This document shows, one piece after another, positions 5,824-11,994 of a DNA stretch of 30,238 nt. The translations under genes and the position numbers were made by a program. A model generated the notes under the pieces. It was given only the letters and a program-made list of their open reading frames with translations. It was not told where the DNA came from and made no database searches. The stretch is taken from positions 1-30,238 of IMG/VR virus record IMGVR_UViG_3300028595_000048; one strand, given 5' to 3'. Source of the stretch: a virus. The stretch's first letter is position 1; each line of letters opens with the position of its first letter.

Positions 5824-6578
5824 TACTAGCTATCGACGCAACCAACGACGTCCACGTGATGGCCCACGCGATGGGCGACGCGACGCCAGACGGCCTGGCC
5901 GCGGCGGTTGTCACGCGGATGGAACACGCGGCCGAACTGGTCAACGCGTCGCATGTCGTGGCCGCCTTTGATGAACCGTCGAACTTCCGAAAAGAGTTGT
6001 GCCCGACCTACAAGGCCAACCGGTCGCATGATCCGCGGATCGGTGATTATCTGGCCGCGACCTTCCAGCGGTCCGCCGCGATCGCCACACCGGTCGCGGT
6101 CGCCGGATTCGAGGCGGATGACCTGTTGGCGACCCTGGCCGCGATCGGGGCCCGGCGGGCGGAAAAGGTGGTATTGGCAAGCCCGGACAAAGATCTCCGG
6201 CAATGCTTGCGGCCTGGCCTGGTTACGCAACTCAAGAAACTACAACGCCGCGGCGGCCGGTCGGTCCCGACGTGGTATTGCGCGGCGACCCTGCAAAAAG
6301 AGCACGGCCTATTGCCCTATCAATGGCCCGACTTCCAGGCCCTGGTCGGCGACCAGGGCGACAATATCACCGGTTGCCTTGGCATCGGTCCGAAAACCGC
6401 GGCGGCCCTTCTGACCGACCTCGGAACGCTTCACGCCATCCTCGCCAATCCCTGGCGGGCTAAGGTAACCGACCGGATCCGGCAAGCGCTGTTTGACTTC
6501 AAGAAACGGGCCGACTTGGTCCGAAAATTGGTAACACTGATCGATAATGTAGAAGGGGTAAACGATTGTCTGAGATGA
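5820..6578 (+). CDS. 5'-3' exonuclease, PolI N-domain/FEN family
   Basis: The 252-residue enzyme should cut 5' flaps or degrade 5' ends, removing RNA primers during phage replication. The metal-binding acidic residues of the family are all visible: D6 (ILAIDATN), D51 (AAFDEPSNFRKEL), the GFEADDLLATLA block (E99, D100, D101), D123 and D125 (SPDKDL), and D178/D181 (VGDQGDN). The helix-hairpin DNA-binding motif GCLGIGPKTAAALL is at 185-198, and FRKELCPTYKANR at 56-68 is the helical-arch signature. Length matches stand-alone phage and PolI-domain exonucleases; no polymerase domain follows. ATG overlaps the stop of the initiator gene (ATGA), so the two are translationally coupled. Confidence 0.93.
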   Translation: MILAIDATNDVHVMAHAMGDATPDGLAAAVVTRMEHAAELVNASHVVAAFDEPSNFRKELCPTYKANRSHDPRIGDYLAATFQRSAAIATPVAVAGFEADDLLATLAAIGARRAEKVVLASPDKDLRQCLRPGLVTQLKKLQRRGGRSVPTWYCAATLQKEHGLLPYQWPDFQALVGDQGDNITGCLGIGPKTAAALLTDLGTLHAILANPWRAKVTDRIRQALFDFKKRADLVRKLVTLIDNVEGVNDCLR

Positions 6579-6847
6579 ATGAACGCGAAACCCGCAACCT
6601 GGCCCGCTGGATCGAATCGACCTATCCCCACATCGAAATCGACATCCACAAACCGATCCCCGGCCAGGGATGGCGATTATTCTTGACCAACCGCACTTCC
6701 GGCCTCGGTTGGTTGGTATGGAAGGCCGACCGCGGGCACATCGCCCGCGACGGCCTGGCGGATCCGCGACAGGTCGACCCGCCGGCCGCGGCGAAAACGG
6801 CGCCAAAGCGGCCGTCGAATTGCACTAAGCAAACTATGCTGTTCTGA
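6575..6847 (+). CDS. Hypothetical protein coupled to the exonuclease
   Basis: ATG 6575 overlaps the exonuclease stop as ATGA; a TTG at 6566 in frame is less likely. The 90-residue product has an N-terminal domain of about 60 residues (ARWIESTYPHIEIDIH, GWRLFLTNRTSGLGWLVW) that looks like a small alpha-beta fold, then a basic Pro/Ala/Lys tail ending NCTKQTMLF. The end TMLF resembles the hydrophobic clamp-binding type of C-terminus, which fits a replication accessory but is weak evidence. No family is recognised. Confidence 0.65.
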   Translation: MNERETRNLARWIESTYPHIEIDIHKPIPGQGWRLFLTNRTSGLGWLVWKADRGHIARDGLADPRQVDPPAAAKTAPKRPSNCTKQTMLF

Positions 6848-6899
6848 GGCCACAAGCAAACGAACAAGGGCATCCAGTCGCAATTGAGTCAACCGAAAA

Positions 6900-6910
6900 C
6901 GGTACATTCC
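6900..6910 (+). promoter_or_regulatory. CGGTACATTCC, shared with the integrase-side promoter
   Basis: This 11-mer is identical to 1611-1621, where TACATT acts as the -10 of the TTGACA-17 promoter. Here TTGAGT lies only 13 bp upstream, too near for a standard -35, so it may be a binding site of the phage regulator or a promoter with a poor -35. It is in the 97-bp gap before the 6945 gene. Confidence 0.35.
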
Positions 6911-6944
6911 GCGAGGCTCTGGTTGAGTTTCGGAGGGTTATTTT

Positions 6945-7184
6945 GTGATCGCCAATCCGAGACTCGATCAACTTGTGCAAGTGTGGTATCGAGCTGGTGT
7001 CCGAAATCACATGCCGTACCACGGCCGCGTGGGGCGAGTGAAAGTCGTGTCTCGTGGCCGGCCTCGCAATCACGGCGTGCTGCTGGACGGCAAACTCGTG
7101 TCCGTGCCGTGCGGCAATTTGCGCAATCCACCACCTTGCGAGTGTGACCGAGATGGCGGATTGTGTTCGTGTGGTATCGGATAA
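6945..7184 (+). CDS. Small hypothetical protein with KOW-like core
   Basis: GTG 6945 stands 7 nt after GGAGGG and is the best start. The 79-residue basic protein contains HGRVGRVKVVSRGRPRNHGV and LLDGKLVSVPCGNL, a short SH3/KOW-like pattern of strands, then a C-terminal cluster of four cysteines (CECDRDGGLCSC) that could hold a metal. Function is not known. It follows the first real intergenic gap since csrA, so it may begin a new transcription unit. Confidence 0.6.
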   Translation: MIANPRLDQLVQVWYRAGVRNHMPYHGRVGRVKVVSRGRPRNHGVLLDGKLVSVPCGNLRNPPPCECDRDGGLCSCGIG

Positions 7185-7217
7185 CGCCTGCATTCACGGG
7201 GCCGCGAAAGGAAAAGT

Positions 7218-7517
7218 ATGAGTACAGAACCGACGACAACGCGGCTCCCGTGCAATGCCGTTGTTATCCGCCATCCGGTGGACGTGTTTTTCACGATGGT
7301 CCAGCGGCCAGACGGCGAATGGATGCGAGTTGGCAGACCGCACAGTACACGAGAGGCTGCTCGTGGATGGCTGCCGATCGTCAAAGGGCAATGGCGATTC
7401 TGCAAAACGTCGATACGAAAGCTGACTGTGAGATTCAAGGCCAACGGCGACGTGACCGAGGCCACAAAGCGACGATTGGATTGTGAGTTCAACATGGACC
7501 CGCCAACGCGCGGTTAA
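7218..7517 (+). CDS. Hypothetical protein
   Basis: The 99-residue product starts at ATG 7218 after GAAAGGAAAA. It is basic and appears to be a single small domain: an N-terminal strand pair (CNAVVIRHPVDVFFTMVQRP), a helix HSTREAARGWLPIVKG, a strand CKTSIRKLTVRFKANGDV and a basic end. The helix with TREAARGWLPIVKG recalls small phage proteins of unknown role. No catalytic motif is seen. Confidence 0.6.
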   Translation: MSTEPTTTRLPCNAVVIRHPVDVFFTMVQRPDGEWMRVGRPHSTREAARGWLPIVKGQWRFCKTSIRKLTVRFKANGDVTEATKRRLDCEFNMDPPTRG

Positions 7518-7543
7518 CGAACCCTGGCAGGCGTGTCTGAAAC

Positions 7544-7561
7544 CCGACGGCTAATAGAAGG
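7544..7561 (+). repeat. 18-bp exact repeat, copy 2
   Basis: It is identical to 5794-5811 and sits 19 nt before ATG 7581, in a non-coding gap. An independent GGAG lies closer to the start (7571-7574), so here the element is not needed as a ribosome binding site. Confidence 0.5.
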
Positions 7562-7580
7562 TTATCACAGGAGATTACAC

Positions 7581-8435
7581 ATGACTGGTTATGGTGGAGA
7601 AATCCAAGTTTGGATCAATGATGAAAATGGGACGCCGCAAGGTGTGAATCTTGAATCTGGCCGGGTGCCGGTTCAGACAAGATGGGGGAACCCACAGCCG
7701 AACTTTGGATACGTCAACGCCTCTCAATTGGACAAAAAGGAAACCATCTGGCCGGCGAACAATTCGAGCACGGTGATTGACGGCGATACGTATAGCGGCA
7801 ACGATCACCCGGCGTATTTGAGCGCTGAAGGAAACCTGTATTTCCGTTCGACGTCGGCATTGGATACAGCGGCCGGGACGGGCGCGCAGCGAATCAAGGT
7901 GGACTATCTGAAGGAGGACTTTACGCCCGTAACCGTGATCAAGGACACGGCGGGACTGACGCCGGTGCTGATCGCTGCCGACGTGTACCGGGTGAATCGG
8001 TCGAGCGTCTACGCCACGGGATCGACGGGCAAGCTCCAGGGCAATCTGGTGTATCACTCGCAGCCGGCCGGCAACGATGATGACGTGTACTTTTGGCACG
8101 AAGCAAACCGGTTTGTTTCGTTCGTGGGTATTTACACAGTTCCAAAAGACAAGGTGCTGTTGGTTCACCGGTGGGCCGCGAGTATGGGCAACGCAACGGT
8201 GGGCAACTATTCGCGAATCGTCATCGCGTGCAAACAGGATGATGCCGGCAATGCCCTAGACTTTTTTGTCGCGAAAGACGGCATTGTTGCGCACGGCGTG
8301 GCTGGGTCAAGCAACTTTGTGATGGACCCGCCGTATCGCATCATCGCCGGAATCGACATTCGTTTGACCGCGCAGACCAGCGTATCAAATGCGGTCGTGA
8401 CTGGCTCGTTTTGGGGCGAGTTGATCGACGCGTGA
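7581..8435 (+). CDS. Probable virion surface or fibre-type structural protein
   Basis: The 284-residue protein (ATG 7581 after AGGAG; an upstream GTG at 7533 has no ribosome binding site) is rich in Gly, Asn, Thr and Val with regularly spaced predicted beta strands. Sections such as AGTGAQRIKVDYLKEDFTPV, DVYRVNRSSVYATGSTGKLQ, FVSFVGIYTVPKDKVLLVHR and TAQTSVSNAVVTGSFWGELI have the pattern of phage and algal-virus structural proteins that form beta-sandwich decorations. It is followed by a double terminator and lies apart from the head and tail clusters, so it may be independently expressed. The family assignment is from general pattern only. Confidence 0.55.
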   Translation: MTGYGGEIQVWINDENGTPQGVNLESGRVPVQTRWGNPQPNFGYVNASQLDKKETIWPANNSSTVIDGDTYSGNDHPAYLSAEGNLYFRSTSALDTAAGTGAQRIKVDYLKEDFTPVTVIKDTAGLTPVLIAADVYRVNRSSVYATGSTGKLQGNLVYHSQPAGNDDDVYFWHEANRFVSFVGIYTVPKDKVLLVHRWAASMGNATVGNYSRIVIACKQDDAGNALDFFVAKDGIVAHGVAGSSNFVMDPPYRIIAGIDIRLTAQTSVSNAVVTGSFWGELIDA

Positions 8436-8564
8436 TGACGGCCAAAGTGACTTCAGTTCCAGCCCGACCGCCGCTCCCGTTCGCCGTCACGCTAGCATCT
8501 GTGCGAAATCTACCTTGCAGAACGCCACCGGGGTGGGTAGTATCCGGTCTGAGGGAGGCATCGG

Positions 8565-8619
8565 AAGCGGCTGGCGCTAGTGACCCGTGGGAGCGGGTGC
8601 TTGGACCAGCCGCTTTTTT
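8565..8619 (+). terminator. Intrinsic terminator, first of a tandem pair
   Basis: Arms AAGCGGCTGG (8565-8574) and CCAGCCGCTT (8606-8615) pair perfectly over 10 bp and end in six T (8614-8619). It lies 130 nt after the 7581 gene. The 8436-8564 stretch between shows no credible gene. Confidence 0.8.
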
Positions 8620-8710
8620 CGTGCGCCGCGGCGACATCGCGCAATGCGAATTGTTCGGTGTGGAGAGTCTTACATGGTGGGCCACGGCCCACCCTACCAT
8701 CGCGCCAGCG

Positions 8711-8769
8711 GTCGGCCCGGTCACGGCAGAAATGCCGGGGAATGGATTCCCGCCGGGTCGGCTTTTTTT
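8711..8769 (+). terminator. Intrinsic terminator, second of a tandem pair
   Basis: An 11-bp stem with three G-T pairs (8711-8721 with 8752-8762) encloses a small hairpin CGGCA-GAAA-TGCCG, followed by seven T (8763-8769). Together with the first terminator it insulates the early region from the late region. The 90 nt between the two hold only a short palindrome (GGTGGGCC/GGCCCACC). Confidence 0.7.
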
Positions 8770-8796
8770 GGCTTACCACTGAGACAAGGAGGTCTT

Positions 8797-9231
8797 ATGG
8801 GTCGCCCTTCCAAGAAGCTCGTCCGAGCGTCACTGATCCACGCGTTGCTGTATCAGCTGAAGAAGCTCGCCGTGCGCGAGGATCTCTCGCCGGGTATGAC
8901 CACGCCGATCCAGGCGACGATCCGCGGTACTGTCGGGTCTACGGCCGTCGAGGAATCGATCGACGGCGTCTTGACCGTCGGCCACGATTCCGAGGCGGCC
9001 AGCTCGAGCGGAGCCCCCGCTGAACAGGTGACGGCCGTGCTGCTGGACCAGCTGCCGGAGGCTCGTCGGCAGCTTGTGCTGCGCAGTCTTCCGGACAAAT
9101 ACCGCAAAGAGCAGCGGTTGCCCGAGGTGCCGAAAGAACGCCTGGAAGAGGCCAGGCAGTTCCTGAAGCAGCTCCGGAGCACGCGGACGGTCACGCGTCG
9201 CGGTACCGTGCGGTTTGCGCCAGCGGCTTAG
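8797..9231 (+). CDS. Hypothetical protein, first gene of the late region
   Basis: ATG 8797 follows AAGGAGG and is the correct start of a frame that extends upstream through the terminators. The 144-residue protein begins with a basic helix (GRPSKKLVRASLIHALLYQLKKLAV), has a central beta section (IQATIRGTVGSTAVEESIDGVLTVG) and a long charged helical C-terminal half with many Arg/Glu. It lacks membrane segments and recognised motifs. Being the first gene after two terminators, it might regulate late expression or act in DNA binding, but nothing in its sequence proves this. Confidence 0.65.
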   Translation: MGRPSKKLVRASLIHALLYQLKKLAVREDLSPGMTTPIQATIRGTVGSTAVEESIDGVLTVGHDSEAASSSGAPAEQVTAVLLDQLPEARRQLVLRSLPDKYRKEQRLPEVPKERLEEARQFLKQLRSTRTVTRRGTVRFAPAA

Positions 9232-9275
9232 TATTCGAATATCGAAATCCGTAACACATTCGAATTTCGAATGAC
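9232..9275. repeat. Interspersed TTCGAA repeat (family A), copy 1
   Basis: The non-coding stretch after the 8797 gene holds ATTCGAATATCGAAATCC and ATTCGAATTTCGAATGACC. Related copies lie at 10706-10752, 17497-17535, 19650-19688 and, inverted, at 24482-24542 and 27275-27322. The shared core is GAATATCGAAATTCGAA followed by ATTCGAATGACC. Confidence 0.65.
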
Positions 9276-9308
9276 CTAAGCACGGAGCGGCGTGTCTGGA
9301 ATGGCATA

Positions 9309-9599
9309 ATGCTTCAACGAAAACCACCCACCGAGGCCGGACTGCGTAAACGCGCCAAGGGTCTGCTCGTCGAGCGATTCGGCTACCAGTATGGGGCGGC
9401 AAAGGCCCTTGTTGCGAGATGTAACATGGACCAGGTGCGGGCCGTGCACTATGCGGCTCGCATGTCGCCGGACATAGGACAGGCACTTGTGTCGATCGTC
9501 GAGGACCAGGTGGCCGGGATTCCCCGGCCGGTGTTGCGGCGTGCGAAACCGAAAACGACGCGTCCGGTTTCCGCGGAAATGCAGGGGAGGTTGTTTTGA
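9309..9599 (+). CDS. Hypothetical helical basic protein
   Basis: The 96-residue product (ATG 9309, weak ribosome binding site) is Arg/Lys-rich and helical: LRKRAKGLLVERFGYQYGAAKALVARC, then DQVRAVHYAARMSPDIGQALVSIVED, then a basic Pro-containing tail. No motif is recognised. Its stop overlaps the TTG start of the next small membrane peptide, so the two are probably co-translated. Confidence 0.55.
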   Translation: MLQRKPPTEAGLRKRAKGLLVERFGYQYGAAKALVARCNMDQVRAVHYAARMSPDIGQALVSIVEDQVAGIPRPVLRRAKPKTTRPVSAEMQGRLF

Positions 9600-9700
9600 T
9601 CACGTACGACCAGCGGTTTCGCGCCGATCTGTTCTGGGTGACGATCGTGCTGGTGGCGTGCTCGGCGGTGTGGTTCGTGTGCAGTGTGCTTAGTCGGTGA
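9596..9700 (+). CDS. 34-residue membrane peptide
   Basis: A TTG start (9596) overlaps the preceding stop as TTGA and follows GGGGAGG at 5-6 nt. The product is a short polar head (ITYDQRFRADL), one hydrophobic helix (FWVTIVLVACSAVWFVCSVL) and SR. Size and single helix resemble very small phage membrane peptides such as holin-like or exclusion peptides, but this could also be a chance frame. A perfect 8-bp hairpin (9694-9712) spans its stop codon. Confidence 0.4.
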   Translation: MITYDQRFRADLFWVTIVLVACSAVWFVCSVLSR

Positions 9701-9744
9701 CTCGGTCACCGATTCGCAGGGGGGAAGTAGTTACAGGGTGCATC

Positions 9745-10122
9745 ATGCCTTTTACGTCACGGCTTGTTGTCGAGGACACGGGAACCGACGATCACGGTCG
9801 TCAGGTCTTCCGGCTCGTCCGACAGCTCCATTTCCACACCAGGGTATTCGCGGTCTCTGTGCCATCCGGCTTCGAGACGGACTTTGCGTCGATCCCTCGG
9901 TTTTTCTGGCGGCTGGAGCCGCCTGTCGGCCGCTCATGCCGCGCGGCTGTGGTGCACGATTATTTGTATCGCTCGGGCCTCGCCAGTCGCTGGATGGCGG
10001 ACGCGGTATGGAGAGAAGGCATGCGGGAACTGGGAGTGCACCCGGTCAAGCGGTGGGTGATGTGGGCGGCCGTGCGTTTGTTTGGCCGGGCCAATTACCG
10101 CAAGATGGCAGAAGCTGACTGA
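9745..10122 (+). CDS. DUF1353-like phage protein
   Basis: The 125-residue protein shows the signature of the DUF1353 family, phage proteins of undetermined biochemical role often near lysis genes: GFETDFASIPRFFWRLEPP (residues 44-62), then RAAVVHDYLYR (70-80) and MADAVWREGMRELGV. The family's conserved DxAS, HDxLY and D residues are present. ATG 9745 is preferred to the GTG at 9697 because family members start about this far before the first strand, although its ribosome binding site is weak (CAGGG). It ends nine bases before the next gene. Confidence 0.75.
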   Translation: MPFTSRLVVEDTGTDDHGRQVFRLVRQLHFHTRVFAVSVPSGFETDFASIPRFFWRLEPPVGRSCRAAVVHDYLYRSGLASRWMADAVWREGMRELGVHPVKRWVMWAAVRLFGRANYRKMAEAD

Positions 10123-10131
10123 GATTTCCCC

Positions 10132-11025
10132 ATGCTCCGAGCCCTCGTAATGACGCTCTGTTTGCTGGCCGCCGCCGCGGTGGTCGATGGGGCGGACTGC
10201 GTGCATCGCGTGCCGCTCAGCCGTTGCTGCCCGTGGTGCCCTCCAGGCGGCCGGTTGTGCCAGCCTGGCCCGATGCCGGTGCCGAGTCGGCCGACGACGA
10301 CATATCCGGCGGCCCCGCCGGCACAGCCGAGCCCACCCGTGACGCCGCCGAATTCCCAGCTGACTGCACGCGTCCAGCAATTGGAAGACGATCTGGATGC
10401 CTTGACCATCAAAGCGACCACAACGTACGAGGAGCTGCAGGGCCTGAATACGTCGATCCACTCGGTCCGCACGGAGCTGGCCACCGTGCGGTCGATCACG
10501 AAGGCGACTCACAGCGAGCTGACCACGTCGATCGATACGGTCCGGACATCCAGCGAGGAGGCGACGGATAGTCTGGCGTCCCAGTTGGCCAAGCGAGCTC
10601 CGGCCTGGCTGGCACTAGCCGCCGGCGGGACACCGATCGGCGCGGTTGGGGCGGCGGGATTATGGGCCGTCAGTGCGTGGTGGCAGCGACGACGGAAGAG
10701 GAAGACATCCGAAATCCGAACTCCGAACTCCGAAACAAATTCGAATGAGCCAAGCGGCGACGGTGTCGAGCGGTGTTACCGACGTCTGAGAGGTGACCTG
10801 ACGAAACTGCGTACGCGGATCGACCAGATGGCGAGTCAAGAACCGCAAGTGATCGTCAAGCAAGCCAAACGCGACCGCGAATTCGTCGAGATCGACACGG
10901 GATCCAAGCGATTGCAGGCCCTGCAGAAGGCCATGGACGAATACGTGTCTCGCAATCCCGGCGCGAGGGCCACTATTGAAACCCTGGAGGCGTTCGCCGA
11001 TCAATTCGAAAGCGGCGACAAGTAG
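10132..11025 (+). CDS. Exported or anchored coiled-coil protein
   Basis: The 297-residue protein begins with a typical signal peptide (residues 1-20, LVMTLCLLAAAAVVDGADC), followed by six cysteines, a Pro-rich section (about 48-72), a long coiled coil (about 75-150, LTARVQQLEDDLDALTIKA), a transmembrane helix (about 158-183, APAWLALAAGGTPIGAVGAA) and a charged cytoplasmic-type tail with KRDREFVEIDTGSKRLQAL. It could span the cell envelope, like a spanin, or be a surface exclusion factor; both are inference. A copy of repeat family A lies inside the gene (10706-10752) and codes for SEIRTPNSETNSNEPS just after the basic stop-transfer sequence, without breaking the frame. Confidence 0.6.
   Translation: MLRALVMTLCLLAAAAVVDGADCVHRVPLSRCCPWCPPGGRLCQPGPMPVPSRPTTTYPAAPPAQPSPPVTPPNSQLTARVQQLEDDLDALTIKATTTYEELQGLNTSIHSVRTELATVRSITKATHSELTTSIDTVRTSSEEATDSLASQLAKRAPAWLALAAGGTPIGAVGAAGLWAVSAWWQRRRKRKTSEIRTPNSETNSNEPSGDGVERCYRRLRGDLTKLRTRIDQMASQEPQVIVKQAKRDREFVEIDTGSKRLQALQKAMDEYVSRNPGARATIETLEAFADQFESGDK
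10706..10752. repeat. Family A repeat inside a coding region
   Basis: The stretch consists of repeated TCCGAA-type hexamers (ATCCGAACTCCGAACTCCGA) ending in AAATTCGAATGAGCCAAG, the same end as the other family A copies (TTCGAATGACC). It is in frame within the 10132 gene. Confidence 0.6.
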
Positions 11026-11100
11026 GTCTATTGCGTTTATTTTGTCCCTTACGTCCTTTTCGGAAGAGGGCGACACACCCAATCACGGAGGATGCACACT

Positions 11101-11931
11101 GTGCCGTATTTCAAAACCGACCAAGCTCTTTGGTACAACAACGGAATCTGGGGAGAGCTGGGTTACGCCGTTCCGAATTTCGGCAACGATCCGGCCACGT
11201 TGAATGCCGGGATTCACTACCTCGTCGCCGTGATGGGCCGCAACCTGTCCGCGATCATGCACCATCCGGACGCAGACAGCCGCGAGCCGCCGCGAATCAA
11301 GACGCTGACCAGGGTCCACAAGCTGATCACGCGGGCGCGTTCGATCATGGCCGGTCGTGATGTCGAGCCAAACGAGGGCGAAATGGAGGCTATCCATTCC
11401 AGCCCGGCGTCTCAGGACTTCGTTATCTTTCCCGTGCCGTACTTCCGCGTCCGAAATCCGTGGCTCAAGGAATGGTGTGGCTTGACGCTGAACGCCCTCT
11501 GCGAGGCTATGCAGCACACCGAAAACCGGAGGCCGTACGATTTCTCTACGGCCTTTTCCGGTGCTGTCGGTCAGTACCTGCACCGCGTCTATCGGCTGAT
11601 GGCCACCGAGTTGTTTGGTGTCCCGTCTGACGAGGCCAAGTTGCCAACCTTTACGCTGACCGACGAAATGCTCGGGACCTACGATCCCGGTAAGTACTTC
11701 ACGCAGACCGAAATGATTGACACGGTACCGCGGATCGAGTTGGTCCCCACCGAGGATGACTTGGAGTGCTTAACCAACGGGATCCCGGCCACGCTACTGG
11801 TGAATCTTCAGAAGTACCCATCGGGGCAAATGGTGAACGAAGTGCCGCCGGCCATGACGGCTGCTGCATCTGCAAACGCCGGCAACACAGAGGCAGGTGT
11901 TGCTGCCTTCCGGCCTCCGCCGGCAGTGTGA
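11101..11931 (+). CDS. Hypothetical late protein upstream of the terminase
   Basis: The start is taken as GTG 11101, nine bases after GGAGG; the ATG at 11092 lies directly against that GGAGG. The 276-residue product begins MPYFKTDQALWYNNGIWGELGYAVP, has several helices (ARSIMAGRDV; LKEWCGLTLNALCEAMQHT), and closes with an Ala/Pro-rich disordered tail. No enzymatic motif or membrane span is seen. The place just before the large terminase is where a small terminase is often found, but length and lack of a helix-turn-helix argue against that role. Confidence 0.6.
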   Translation: MPYFKTDQALWYNNGIWGELGYAVPNFGNDPATLNAGIHYLVAVMGRNLSAIMHHPDADSREPPRIKTLTRVHKLITRARSIMAGRDVEPNEGEMEAIHSSPASQDFVIFPVPYFRVRNPWLKEWCGLTLNALCEAMQHTENRRPYDFSTAFSGAVGQYLHRVYRLMATELFGVPSDEAKLPTFTLTDEMLGTYDPGKYFTQTEMIDTVPRIELVPTEDDLECLTNGIPATLLVNLQKYPSGQMVNEVPPAMTAAASANAGNTEAGVAAFRPPPAV

Positions 11932-11994
11932 TCGAACAGGCATAGGCCTGCGAAGACTTGACCCACCCTACACCAGCACAGAACCGGACTGCCG

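Noticed and set aside
9694-9712. Perfect 8-bp hairpin TCGGTGAC-TCG-GTCACCGA as terminator
   Set aside because: No T-tract follows and genes continue in the same direction; it is noted only as a local palindrome.
10132-11025. Firm spanin assignment
   Set aside because: Signal peptide, coiled coil and membrane helix are visible, but topology and lack of a recognised endolysin gene nearby do not allow it.
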